Assembly: GCA_009733575.1 (NCBI GenBank)
Contig: ML769412.1
Coordinates: forward strand, 186,001-250,000
Source of the DNA: Gymnopus androsaceus JB14
Lineage: Eukaryota > Basidiomycota > Agaricomycetes > Agaricales > Omphalotaceae
Direction: 5' to 3'
DNA length: 64,000 nucleotides
The notes under the pieces are model-generated. The model was given only the letters and a program-made list of their open reading frames with translations. It ran no database searches and had not been told where the DNA came from. A program made the translations under genes and the position numbers. Below are positions 12,533 through 24,991 of the stretch, piece after piece. Each line of letters opens with the position of its first letter. The first letter of the stretch is position 1.

Positions 12533-14043
12533 TCACCAAAGTATACGAACAATCCTCCTCCCAACACCGACGTTCTTCTCCCATACCGTTTTTACCTCGA
12601 CGTTTTTCACTTCTTCAGCCTCCTCCACTGTTTTTGTTTCTGTTCTCGTTCCGTTCCACTTATATACGGCCTCAACAAACTCGTCCACACCCCCACCAAC
12701 GCCAAAGTAAAACACTTTGGCTGCGACAAGGATGAGTGGACGCGGAAGCGAAGTTGCCGAACGCGATAAAGCCATCTTTGCCAGGGAATCGGAAACGGTA
12801 GAGGCAGAAGGACGAGTCTGAGTAGCATCCCATATGACGCCAATCAGATCTGGTACACTCTCTGTCCGATAGATCGTTTCCGATGTCAGGACGATATCAT
12901 AGTCTCCGAGTCCTGAATGCTTCGATTCGAGCGCAGAGTCATTCACTATAGCATCCCTCAAGCTTTTCCAAGATCCTCCAAAAAATCTCAGCTCCACGCC
13001 GTACGCTTCCAATGACTGTATGAAGGCTGTTTTGAGTGTGGGGGTGATAGGAAGGTCGCCGGAGGTTGTTGGATCGGGGGCGGGGAAGTCTGGGTCAAAG
13101 TCCTCTGGTTCGGGTTCTTGGTGAGATGGCTGAGTAGTTTGGGATGAAAGAAAGGGTGTGGATGCGGGTGACATGTCTGCACAGTGTAGATATTATTATA
13201 ATAGAAAGGTAGCGATGATTAAAAGAACTCACACCAAGCCAATAACACGTTAGGGAATGTCACCAATTCCAACACGGAAGGGTTATAATCTTGTAAATGT
13301 ATCATAGTCTTTTTCGGAGAAATTTTTTCGAGCGGGGAAGAAAATATTCGCTGTAGGAGGTACAACGATGGTACGCCCGTGCCACAGCCTAACTAGTAAA
13401 TATATGAATAAGATGAAGTTCCGATGGAGAAAATCAGTCATACCTCCAATAGTCTACTTCCTTTCAAACTCCCGTCATCCAAGGAGGCAGATAAATAATC
13501 AACCATGTCCTATTATAGCGTATTTTAGGCCAAAATGTCTGCTTCCCTGTCCTATTATACGTACTTGACTACACTCCCAAGTCTTCAAACCGCCCTCATA
13601 CACCCCTGGAACCAAATCGGAAGGCGTATCAAGAAATTGTAGCCTTGGATCCGCATCATTTGGCGCCTTTTCGTCCTGTTTATCCTCAGAAATAACTTGG
13701 AATCGCGCATCGAATAGGTCCCTCCGTGCAAGATAGTACGTCTGAGAACTTGAAGAGGATGATAGTGGAATTTCCAGTGGAGAATACGACAATTGCGGTG
13801 GAAGAGCATTTAGCTGCGCTTGGTGAGAAGCATTGTATTTAAAAAATTGGACGAAGAGAAGCAAAAAGGACGTACAAGATGCTCTATGCTTTTTTCCACA
13901 AATCCGCCATCGTTTCCCAAGTTTTCCTCCGCTTCGTGTACTTGCTTGTTATTGGGTTCCTGCACAGGATGGCTAGATTGGAGCAAAGAATCGACATCGG
14001 GATCGATGTCCGCATCTTCCAGGTCAAAGTCGAACTTGAACAT
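12533..14043 (-). CDS. HPM1: protein-histidine N-methyltransferase (Hpm1/METTL18 family)
   Basis: A SAM-dependent methyltransferase; in yeast this family methylates a histidine of ribosomal protein Rpl3 (uL3). Five exons (14043-13876, 13813-13565, 13509-13444, 13392-13233, 13176-12533) sum to 428 residues. The N-terminus MFKFDFDLEDADIDPD is an acidic extension typical of the fungal family. It is followed by a variable part, GLKTWECSQDMVDYL, motif I LGCGTG (residues about 162-167), DYNPSVLELVT, and a later DYDIVLTSETIYRTE stretch typical of the seven-beta-strand fold, before FYFGVGGGVDEF. It lies head to head with the transporter gene at 14,264, leaving 220 bases for a shared promoter. Confidence 0.93.
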
Positions 14044-14263
14044 TGTAGGTCTAGGTTGTGTCCGGCTGGCCAATGTTGCGCAGAACGTCGGACGGGACGC
14101 TGATCGATACCAAGGACAATCATTCGGGCCTGCGGTCCGTTCAAGGTAATGCCGAATGTCGCCCGACAATTAAAAAGAGAGAAGTTACCCACTCTGTTTC
14201 TGCTTGCTTTTCACGACCTTACGCTGATCCTACTTTGATTTTTTCCTCTCCTCAACGATCATC

Positions 14264-16316
14264 ATGGTTGCTGCAGGAAAGCTGATCTGGATATCCATTC
14301 GACCCCTAATTCGATTGTGAGCTGCGTTGACTAGAACTTTTATGGAGTCCTTATCAACATCGCATCGCAGAGTCCTCTGCGTCTCTTGTGGGTTTGTAGT
14401 CACAAAAGCAGATCTTTTCCCTGTGGTCGCTGCTCGCAGCTTAGGCCAAATTATTCTGGTACGTATACATGTTCTACTTACACGAGGATGTCCCTCGTTG
14501 ACGAATTGTGTCAGAACATTACCCTGCCTAGCCTCATGTTCTCCAAGAATGGTACCGGCCTTTACTCCTGAAAATATCGGCGCTTTAGGTGCGCATCTGT
14601 CCGCTCCAGTAGGGCAGGCAATTCGATTTCTTCCATCTCCTACTCTGGTGTGGATACTTATTCACACATCTTTCTAACTATTGCTTGTCTGTCACACATG
14701 TGATACAGGCCCCCTCGTTCTTGTAGCTCTTATTTACGAAGGAATGGGTATCCTCATGGGATGGTTTGTGAAGACCTTTTTCTGGGTTCCGCATCGCTTC
14801 AGGTATGGGATCCTGGTTGCGGGAGGTTGGGGAAATTATGGTGACATTCGTGAGTGTCAGGTTTAGCTTCCTACTCGATCTCCTGACAGTCGACTATGTT
14901 TAGCAACTTCTGTCATTATGAGCATCACAGGAGCTGCACCATTCGGAGGATCGGACCAAACGCTATCCGTGGCTTATATCTCGGCATTCATTTTGGTTTA
15001 CATGGTCGGTCAAAATAATACAGAATCAGTCATCGTCTTATGGCCTTTTTACTGCAATAGATCACCTTGTTCCCTATGGGTGGACACTACTTGATTGCCA
15101 AGGACTTTGTAGGTCCTGATGTCGAACCCGATGAGGTCCGAGAGCGAGTACGTGAAAGGCGCAATTTCTTTCTCTACGGATGGCCAAAAGCCCTTGTTGG
15201 TGTTCGGCTTCACCGTCGACATACCTCGTCATTTGAAGAAAAAGACCTCGAAGTCCAATCATCCACGACTGAATACAACAAGGGAAAATCCGAGGCTCCA
15301 TCATCTATCCGTCCTCGCCCCAATAAACATGTTTCATTTACGCATGATCACGAACTAGACACAACCACCATTGTTCCCACAGAAGGAGTAACTACACCAG
15401 CACATTTCGCTTCCCCAGCTGGAACCGTTACGGCTCATGACCTAGAGTACGAAACTCGCGAGCTCGAAGACGACAGTGGCTCCAAGGATCCTACAAACGA
15501 AATACCCCAGCTTACAAAAAGCCAACGTCGTCAAAAGCGCTTCATCTCACAACTCAAAGCAGTGATCAAATCTACATTAACCCCAATGTCTCTATCGATG
15601 ATCATCGCCATCCCTATCGCCCTCGTCCCCGAACTCAAAGGTCTTTTTACTGCAACGACTAATTCCCATATACCTAATGCACCAGACGGTGAACCTCCAC
15701 TTGCCTTCATCTTGGATTTCGCCAATTTTATGGGAGCCGCCTCGGTTCCATTGGGCTGATCTGCTTGGGCTCTGCGTTGGCACGGCTGAATGTCCCCCGA
15801 AGCGAATGGCACAACCTGCCTGTAGGTGCGATTTTTAGTCTGGCTGTGCTCAAGACCGTGGTGCAGCCGGTGATTGGGGTGCTGTTGACAATTGGTCTGA
15901 CGAGCGCGGGAGTGATTTCAAAGGAGGACAAGGTGCTGCAGTTTGTATGCATGTGAGTTGTGTATTTTTTTACGTTCTGAATTTTCTTTTTGTTTTACGT
16001 GTTGACTTCAGGACTTGGGTTGACGTTTATGTTTTTCCAGGTTTTTCTCATGTCTTCCTACGGCGACTACACAAGTATGTATATTGGAAACCTCGTGTGT
16101 TACTACATTAACATTGTGTTTTTCTTTAGGTATACCTCACGCAAGTCTACAGTGGGACGGGGACTGCTGAATTTTTCTCGCCGTTCTTGCTACCACAGGT
16201 TCGTCTCCCTTTACCTTTATATTCTCGAAATACTGAATGCCATGAACCTTCAGTATTTCCTTATGTTCTTTTCTATGACTGGACTGACTGCCTACTCCAT
16301 CACGTACCTCTTCTGA
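14264..16316 (+). CDS. auxin efflux carrier family (Mem_trans) transporter, with two one-base frame breaks
   Basis: A membrane transporter of the PIN/Ecm3-like family found in fungi; the substrate is unknown. Nine exons (14264-14316, 14371-14458, 14515-14588, 14709-14849, 14904-15004, 15061-15952, 16041-16074, 16130-16198, 16254-16316) cover a usual-length protein of about 504 residues. It has hydrophobic N- and C-terminal halves around a long hydrophilic loop (about 15,130-15,540). Conserved blocks are readable: ITLPSLMFSK, VPAFTPENIGAL, GILMGWF, FSPFLLPQ, SMTGLTAYSITYLF. The frame shifts by an extra base near 14,545-14,550 (between MFSK and MVPAF). A base is missing near 15,753-15,756 (between SVPLG and LICLGSA). 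Either the gene is a young pseudogene or the sequence has indel errors; all splice sites are intact, which favours error. Confidence 0.85.
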
Positions 16317-17284
16317 TTAAACGATACTCATTTCATACTTCCTGTACTCAACCATTAGAATGTAGATTGGTCATTTTATTTCTACTACGGGTTGAACAAT
16401 GATACTTTCGAGTATCCTGACCACAGCTATACTAACTATCCAAGTGTGTATAGTATTTGTATCTTTAGTCCACTTGCAATGATATGACCCCTATTTCATG
16501 GCATTGTTTAAATTCAAACGACATCTTCTATAGACCATGTTATTGCCCGAAGAGCTTGGAGTTACTCGTATATTATACTACTTCCTCAAGAATATGAGCT
16601 TCCTGAGACGACAGATGGATGGCGTATTTGAGGATGGCATATTTGAGGAATGGGTTGTGCGAAGACTTGGAGTTGGACATGGGGTCTTTATTGATATCTG
16701 CTTGGATGGGAGCAAATACTTGGGTAAGAAAACAGTTTTGCCAGTAATTTTTTACTAACCTGAGACCATGGCCTTCAGGTCTTTATCTTTTTCCATCCAA
16801 TGGGTACATCTTTCCTTGCAGAAATCATCAATTTTAGACAGCTGAGCTGTAGCTGTGATGAATATAGGATCCAACTTGGGGACATGAATACCGCGCATCA
16901 GTATGGTTTGAGTGTACTCCATCTGGTCATATCATGAGCAACTGTCAACAACATAAAGGATCAACACACACAAATTGAATCCCAGTACCTGAAGAGACAT
17001 GGACGAGACCCAAAGTAACACATGCACTGACAGTCAAAATATCAAGGTCTACACCTTCTGTCCCTGACCCCTCGCTGAGGTATTCCATATAACACAAGAG
17101 AGGCACTAGGTGCTGTCGATGTACCTTTACCCATTCACTGACTTTTATCTTGTAGCTGAGCCATGTTGCAACCATATTGACTACAGATTAGTAGTAAAGA
17201 CATTTTGATTTCCTGCCTAGAAAAAAGCTCAGGAAGAGGAAGTAGCGAGGTCAGTACTGCTCACAGTTCGTCTTCACTTGCCGG

Positions 17285-18216
17285 TCAATCCTCTTCATCC
17301 TCCGTATGTGCTAGTTGTTCTTCTTCCTCAGAAAAAATCTTTTCTATTTCTGCATTGCCATCTGAAACATGTTCAGGGAACACTTTGTTGAGATAGGAGG
17401 GATCAACTGGTCCACAGAGCTTCTGCATGCTAGAAAAATTTGATTGAAATCTAAATTGACATATAGCGATTGAGGACTTATGACCGAAGGATGCCATCAT
17501 CTTTTCCCAAATTGTCCCATTCTAGTGTAATCTGGATGGTATCACTTTCATTGGTTTCACCTTGGTTGGTTTTGCTTGACATGGATGTTTGAGAAGGATG
17601 GGGATCAAAACTTGGCACCTTGTCTTTCGTTTGTACCATCTTGCGGTATCTGCTATCATCCATGCATAAGATGCATAAACGGGAGCCAATGCTCGGTACA
17701 TGTTATTGATCCTATATTTCTACTTGATCTTTACTCTGTGTTATGCAGATCGAAGCCTCTAAGTCAGGCATCAAGAAAGTAGTAGTGGGAGTGTATGCTG
17801 GTGAAATAATAGTTGGCATAGAGTTGGTGGGTGTATCTCAAAATTAAGGTTGTCTGAGAGACTTGATATCAGTGCGCACTGTAGGTTGAACATCCAAATG
17901 AGTAAGATGATTAAGTCTGCAAAGTTATAAGAATCTGTCCTGATGGCACGGAAAGGTACTCTTTCCTGCCTCAGTGACCAATAAAAAATGGAAGTCTGAA
18001 ATAATTCGGGGTGATATACACATTTGAATGTACTTTTCCTCTGAGGTCACACTCAGGAGTGATTGAGAATAATTCAAACAATGTCAAACAGTCTTTTACC
18101 CACTCGATTGTCTGAAAACAGTTGGGATTGTTTGGGACATTTGATTTATTTTCAATAAGGCCAAGATCTTTTGGGATAGTTCTGTAGCAACTTGAGTCCA
18201 GATGGAAATAATACAA
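17285..18216 (-). pseudogene. decayed coding relic of unknown origin
   Basis: Three minus-strand open segments (82, 61 and 71 codons) follow one another with frame changes and stops between them. The second and third overlap and connect through a one-base shift at about 17,490-17,500. The content (YRTIPKDLGL, FQTIEWVKDCLTLFEL, DPSYLNKVFPEHV) is more protein-like than random frames nearby. It may be a mobile-element or orphan-gene relic; I cannot name a family. Confidence 0.3.
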
Positions 18217-18651
18217 CTATGAAGTGCACTTGGGCACAACTGTCATGGATGCATTACTGATTTCAGCAGCCTCCTTGTTCTCGGGTTTGGGTGATACAGT
18301 CTTTTCCAACAAGCCATGTATTTTCTATTGTTGAAACGGTTTGAGGTTGGGGAGGATTAGAATCCGAGTCCTGCCACAGCCATGGAAGAAAATCAGGGAA
18401 GTGCATGAAATGGGGAGAAAGCTTCAATAGGTCTGAGTTTTAAGGACTAGTGCATGCCCCCGACACGATCCTTCAACAACATTATCAGTGATCAAATCAA
18501 GAGACCAGAGCACATACATCAGAAGTGCTGAAGGCAGCTAGATTTACTACAACACCTGGTCATTGCTAGCCCGGAGTTACTTGCGAAAAATTCATGATCC
18601 TGAGAAGCTCAAAATGTATATATTGGATATTCTGGGATCTTGAGGAGCGAG

Positions 18652-18985
18652 ACATGGAAGGAAGGAAGGGTGATTTTACTAGAAGGTCCTTCCTAGTAGT
18701 CGTCCTTCCTTTTATGGTCCAAGTTGTCTTGAAAGCCTCCATGAAGAAGGAAGGAGGAAGAGGCAAAGAAAACCGCATTTTGAAGCCCACGTACCAATTC
18801 CCGAACGCAGACAGCTTCTATTGCATTGGATCTGGCATCCGGAAGCATGGCAATATTTTGTCCTTCTTCAGAGTGGGAGGACCAGGGGTTTGCAATGGAC
18901 GCAGTCACCCAAGTGTTTGGGACCAAGCTAGCTCGAGAAACCACTTCTCCCCTAGTAGTAGTAAAGTAATCGTCCTCCTTACATG
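18652..18985. mobile_element. MITE-like element, 324 bp plus ACATG target duplication
   Basis: A direct 5-base repeat ACATG (18,652-18,656 and 18,981-18,985) bounds a 324-base segment. Its ends are inverted: the left begins GAAGGAAGGGTGATTTTACTAG, and the reverse complement of the right begins AAGGAGGACGATTACTTTACT. A third inverted piece, TTCCTAGTAGTCGTCCTTCC, lies inside at about 18,691-18,710. It encodes no transposase. Size, imperfect terminal inverted repeats and a clean short duplication fit a non-autonomous DNA transposon (MITE). Confidence 0.65.
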
Positions 18986-19158
18986 ATTAAACATGCAGCA
19001 AAGCAGTCTATTGGAGTATCAAGGTCAATTGAAGGCCCCAAAATTCGGGGAGATGACTGTAAGTCTGTAAAGTTTGAACGTAGATTTGACAAAATAGGCG
19101 CCGGAGTTGTCGGATTCCGCTCATGATCAGTGCTCACGTTTGTTACCGGCGCTAATTT

Positions 19159-22100
19159 ATGGACTCAAATGTAACCTCGACTATCCGAAGACCTAGCCTG
19201 CTTTCTGTACGAAGACCTCCTCCACATACGGAAGATTCCGATATTGAAGGTGGAGGTAATAGCTCTGAGGATGGAACAAACTTCCGGAAAAGCTTGCAGA
19301 TCGATATGAAGGGACTTGTAGGAGATGCTGTAGGAAATGTGCGGTGCTTTGCTTTGTCGTTCCCGCCGCCTACTTTGACCGCAGGCGCGGTCAAATTGGG
19401 AGGCGAGGACGGCTTTTCGTCCATTCTGACCTCGATTTAGATGAGCATAAGTCCTTCTTCTCGAGACGTTGTCCTGGCAGCTCGAAAGGGCCTGTTCATT
19501 ATCGACCTCGAATTTCCCTTACAAGTTCCCAGGTTTCTGCCTCAAGGCGGGACATGGGACGTGGCCGACGTGCAGTGGAACCCACATCCTAGCCGAGCTG
19601 AATACATTGTATCGACTTCCAGTGAAAAATTGTATGTTTATTGCATTGTAACTGGTAATTTCACTTATATTTATGTCAGATTAATCTGGAATCTCTACAT
19701 GTCAGGCAAAACTTCGATTGAACATATCCTTCACTCTCACTATCGAGCTATTACCGACATTAACTGGCATACGACTGAACGAGACACTGTCGTGAGCACC
19801 GGAATAGATTCCTGGGTCTGGGCTTGGGATATGCGTGAACCTCGTAAACCCATCTTTGGCTTAAGTGCCTTCAACTCTCCTGGAACTCAGGTCAAATGGA
19901 ATCGTCAAAATTCTCACATCCTCGCCTCCTCGCACGCCGACAAGGTTCTTATATGGGATCGGAGGAAAGGTAGTCTTCCTGTCACTACCATTGACGCCCA
20001 CACATCCCGCATCTACGGTATTGATTGGTCGCGTACTGAGCCAACGGAGATTGTGACGTGCTCGCTGGACAAGACTATCAAGGTTTGGGACTCTAAAACG
20101 ACTACCCTCAAGACTATGATAAAGACTGCGTACCCCGTTTGGCGTGCGAGGAGTCTTCCATTTGGTCGTGGAGTGCTTAGTCTTGCACAGCGAGGCGAGA
20201 CTGCACTAGAAATGTACGGTTTCGAGGGTGTGGGTACGGAACATCCTGTAGACAGCTTCCAAGGCCATTCCGATGTCGTAAAGGAGTTCGTCTGGAGAAA
20301 AAGCGCAGGTTCTAGCAGCGCCAACAATACTGCATTCCAGCTCATCACTTGGTCGAAAGATCGCACCCTAAGGTTCTGGCCGGTAGATTCGGATATGATG
20401 CAGGCGTGTAGACTCTTATACTGCGTATTCATTCACTAAAACATTACATTTACAGAAAGTAGGACATTCTCGCTCCTCTAGCAATAACAACGACGCACAG
20501 CAACAAGCCTCAACTTCCACATCTGTAGCTGCAACTACGATGTCGTTCCGCAATCCCCTAACCTTCCCCGAGACGAATCCAAATCCAACTCCGAACCCCA
20601 ATCCAATTTCTGCACCTATCGGGCACCGTTCTATTCTTGCAGAAGTACGAGCAGGTGGACCGCCCACTCAAGCCAGTAGGAATCGGCCCAGAAACAATAG
20701 TATGCAGCAGTATCTCCACTACCCTCATCTATATCCTTATCCAAATGTATCCAACGCGGAGGAAGAACATGACGTGTCTGGAAGTGCGAATTCGAATACG
20801 ACTGCCACTGCGACTACTGCTGCTCCTATTCTGTTCGCTCCAGGAACTGGCTTGCCTTCCCGGGGCTTACCGGGAAGCGTAAGCGTCAGCGGGCTAGGCT
20901 TGAGCGTTCCTGGACACATAGGTAGTGGAGGAGGGACCATGTCTCGTGGTGCTGCGGGAGGGAAGTCTCGTGCGCGCGTAGACGCGCTTTCTTGGCTGTC
21001 TTCCGTCAAAGTTGAAAGTGCAACTTCACTTTCGGGAAGTGGAGGAGCCGGAGGGAGGAAAGATAGTCGGGAGGGTAAAGAGGGTAGTCTGGAAGGTAGA
21101 GACAGTAGTGCAGAAGCGAAAGCAAGTGAGAGGCTGACGTCGACAATGAACAAGTGGGATGATGCTGCAGAGAATGCTTCGCCGGATATGGATGCTGCAG
21201 AGAATGTTTCGTCGGACATGGATGCAACTCCTACCCTTACTTCTACCGGTATCCATGCATATGCATCGGTCCTTGCTGGCGCTGTAGCGGGAGGAGATGG
21301 GAATACCAATATGCAGAGGAGTGGAAGCAGAGGCTCGGATAACCAGGATAGCAGGTGTGGGGAAGAGAGGGAGAAGGAAACTGTTGTCACTCAAACTGTT
21401 GGCCCGTCTCTACAGGACGAGTAAGTATTCTTACATAGATTCTAGTCCGGATTGCTCTGACATATCAGCAGAATCACATCTGTCCTTTCCAAGCTTCCCG
21501 CATCCAAAGTACGGCTTGAGAAGCACGAACTTACCAATAACAAAAAGCGGACATGCACGCTCGGTCTTCAAGTTCCTTGGGCTCGCTCTGGCTCACGAAA
21601 TACTGGGTCTACCTACTCCTACTCCACCCAATCAGTGTTTCTCCGTGTTACGTTCACCTTTCCGCGAGAATACCCTCACAGCGACCCTAATGACCTAGAA
21701 AACGGTCTTCCACTGGGACACCCGCTCGCCACGCCTACGCTGAGCATGGAATACACCCCGTTGATTACAATGAAGGACCGGGCGTTTATGTTGAGAAGGT
21801 TGAGAAGGATAAGGGAAGGGCAGAGACCGTGTTTAGAGGCGTGCTTGAGGTTTCTGGTGTTCAAGGATGAGAATGTGGATATGGATGGTTCACGTGGATT
21901 AAAGCCAGGCGTTCGAGAAGATGATTCATCCTCGGATGAAAGCTTTGCAGACGATGATACGGGCATGAGAGGAAATGCTCAAGGAAAGGATAACGAGGTG
22001 ACGATGTCGTTGTTGCGGACTCACAAGAACCTAGCGGAACCTAGGACTTGTCAGGGGAGTTTTGGTCCAAATGGTAAGAGATTCTGGGATACGAAGTTGA

Positions 22101-24456
22101 TGTTAGACTGATCGACGTAGGGGAACTTGTTTGTTTCTTCAGAGCGCCCCCTCGTATCGTTCGCAACGCCATCGGGCCCACGATGTCAATATCGCATTCT
22201 AGATCTCCCGTACTACGCGCTGGTGCTGAACAAACCGGTCCTACTGCCAGCGGCGATAACGAGAAGGGTACCGACAACATAGAAGCGTTGTCATCCGCTC
22301 AAGTCTTCCATCAATCGCCGTCCCTGGTGTCTGACGCTATTCGTCGGTTGAGTCTTGCAGCCACCGACCGCGATAGTGTACCCCGATATTCATTGGCATC
22401 TTTATCCTTACCCTCATCTACATTCGCCCCAGACTCGACCTTTGCCACAGCAAGAGGTGTTAGCGGGCAGGACGTCTATGGTACTTACAATAGCGGCCTA
22501 CTTGATTCATACCCCTACCCTTCACAGCCGCAGATTCAATCTTCAGCCCAAACGCAAGCGCAAATAACGCGAATCATGACGAACTTGCTGACTTTTCCTC
22601 GACATCGTGGACGAAGACATTCCAATTCGTTCAGAAGTTCTGTAGGTCTAAATTCTATCTGGGGAGTTGACGAAGGTGGAAAATTTGGAGGAGAAGATGA
22701 AAATGGGATGGGAACTGGTTCACGTAGCTACGCGACATTAGCTGCTCCTCGCAGAAGTGAAGTTGTGATTGCGAATACGACAGGTTTGGAAGGGGGAGAC
22801 AAAAGTGTTGCCGCAGATTATATTTTCTTTGCGCCTGGGGATTCCGGAGAAGATGACGCTGGGGATCTGGGGGTGGTATGTGACTGGAATGTTGCAGTCG
22901 CCAGGGCTCATGGGAGGTATGATCATGAACGAATTTTTCGGTCCCTTGGCGCAATACTGGGGGCCGCTATGGTTCCGGGTGACGAAGAGCTTGGCTTGCG
23001 GTTTCGTTGTTTAAGCCTCGTGAAGCAATTATTGGACCGTTTGTGAGCATAATCTCTCTCACCCAAATGTGGGTTGTGTGACTGATGCTGCTCTCTTTCT
23101 AGATTGATAGAGCTCCGAGCTCAGAAAGACGTGCAAATGCTTGCTATGGTTGCCGTCATCGCTCTCCGAATATTTCGTTTCCCAGTTCCGCATTCGGTGG
23201 CTACCAGTTCACACTCCACCTTGTTGAGTACAAGACCAGGTTCAGCTTTGGATTATTTTAGTGCTATGCATGGCCATCCATCAAAAATGACCCCAGCACT
23301 ATCATATTCAGCTGGTCACTCAAATCGTTCTGCTCCTGGTTCGACGTCGTCACCTTCCATGCACCCTGACGCTTCCTTCTCCTCATCTCGTGGATCATGG
23401 TCGAGTTTGTTCCACACCGGTCGGCATCTTATGACTGCACTTCCGTCGTACAACATGTATGATAATACAGATCCAACAATATCACCGGTTCGTTCACCTC
23501 CGTTACCCTCATTCACCTCTCCCTCGTGGATTCCTGTACCTTTAAGCAAGACTCAAAATCGCTCGAGTGGCCGACTTGTGCAGCCATCAATCAAACGTCG
23601 AATAGGCAGAACTGGAATCGAGGCTCCGCTTCTCCCATCGTGTTCACACCACCAAGTACGGCGTCAAGATCATGGAATGAGAGTTTACCACAGAAGGAGA
23701 CTGCTGTGTCGTTCTCGTCCGCGGGTCATACTCATAAGCCTATGTTTTCTCACGTCGCTGGCACTGGTAAGAAGGCTAAAGCCAACGGAAGAAACCTACA
23801 ATTGTTTTTGAACCTGCAGTACTTGAAACGAATGAGTGCGTTTATTTTATTTTATAATACTTGCATAGGTACTAACTTGTGATTTTAGTTTGAATCAACT
23901 GGCGTTCTCGATGGACGAATTGACACTTCTTCTGCGGCATATACATTTTTATTCGGAGATGTTAGCTCGTTGGGAGTTGTATCATAAGCGAGCGGAGCTT
24001 CTGAAATCTATCAGTGTACCTGGAGAGACGACTGCTTTACATGAACATACTTTTGGTGAGCGTGTACCCCAAGGGACTTCGACGTTAGCTGATCTCATCG
24101 GTAGGCCTTGTGCGAACGTGCACAAGCTGCTCGATGCCTCTTCCTGTTGGAAACTTGGGGGCACCATGCGAATCTTGTGGGTATCTGCGAACCACACCAA
24201 AATGCACTGTGTGTAGGCTTTCTGTGAAAGGTATATTCTACACTTTTGCATCGACGTCTGCGTTGTTTGACTCCCGTACACAGGTCTTTCCGTCAACTGC
24301 TTGCGCTGTTTCCACATCACGCATGTTCAATGTTGGAAGAAGTCGAGTGTCCCTTACTGCCCCTCCGGTTGTGGTTGTACATGCGAGGTTTCAGGTGCAG
24401 AAAGCCTACAAAAATTACCCCACTCTGTGACAGTAACAAATAATAACAATTACTAA
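19159..24456 (+). CDS. WDR59: WDR59/Mtc5 homologue, SEACAT/GATOR2 complex subunit
   Basis: A subunit of the vacuole/lysosome-associated complex that relays amino-acid status to TORC1. Twelve exons (19159-19338, 19441-19631, 19680-20403, 20456-21420, 21469-22073, 22121-23042, 23103-23535, 23610-23766, 23820-23835, 23889-24055, 24105-24230, 24284-24456) sum exactly to 1552 residues. The N-terminal half is a WD40 propeller (DVQWNPH, DINWHTTERD, KVLIWDRR, LDKTIKVWD, SKDRTLRFWPVD). A low-complexity insert follows, then an RWD-like segment (EITSVLSKLP to FTFPREYPHSDP). The C-terminus is a Cys/His-rich RING-like domain (CTSC, CESC, CTVC, CLRCFH, CWKK, CPSGC). It is longer than the yeast and human proteins because of Ser/Pro-rich inserts. 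Intron 3 (20404-20455) appears GC-AG; exon 9 has only 16 bases. Confidence 0.93.
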
Positions 24457-24991
24457 CTTCCACCCTTGGATGCACCGAGTCCTATGTGTGGCTGCTAGAC
24501 GTGCCTAAGATGGTTGATCGCTAATGCGTTAAGGGCATTGTGCCGACCTTTCTGTAACGCGTTAATTTCCTCCAAGTTCCAGGTACATAACTTGAAATAA
24601 AATTATGGAGTGATGGTAACTCATTCCTGTTGTCGGTCTATCTTGGAGATCCTTGAGCGAGCCACATAGAACATCTCGCGATCACGAGTGGTCATTCGTC
24701 TTGACTATGCTTGAATTTTACTTGTTCTTCAAGATTGTAAAGTATACGCCTCAGTTTACCTGAGCACAAGCGCGCGGCGCTTCCAGCGCTTATTTCCCTA
24801 TTGTACTCATGGCCCTACCTGCTACAAAGTTTGAGCAGAACAATAGGCTTTGTGGCCATTTCCCAGTTAGGCAATTCTATAAGATCATAAAGGTCCCTAA
24901 GGCCAGACTTGAACGTCCTCACTACCACTTTCTCTTCACTACATCGTCTCGCCCAACTTGAAGCGCCTTGCTTTGCTCCGTCTATACAATC
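24457..24991. other. intergenic spacer
   Basis: 535 bases between the WDR59 stop and the broken zinc-finger gene. No open frame with coding character, RNA gene or clear repeat was seen. It should contain the WDR59 3' end and the former promoter of the pseudogene. Confidence 0.4.

Larger units (their letters stand above)
16317..19158. other. gene-poor region with decayed frames and a MITE
   Basis: About 2.8 kb with no gene I can support. On the minus strand a run of broken open frames (18,216-17,971, 17,663-17,478, 17,500-17,285) looks like one decayed coding region. The residues ending LEWDNLGK and those starting MMASFGHK join by a one-base shift. The product ends in an acidic EEEEQ stretch. 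No transposase signature could be named. A short tandem duplication (TGGCGTATTTGAGGA then TGGCATATTTGAGGA) lies at about 16,620-16,650. The MITE is listed separately. Confidence 0.45.

Noticed and set aside
20737..21390. 217-codon open frame antisense to the WDR59 insert
   Set aside because: Shadow of a Ser/Gly-rich low-complexity coding region; the plus strand is in phase with neighbouring exons.
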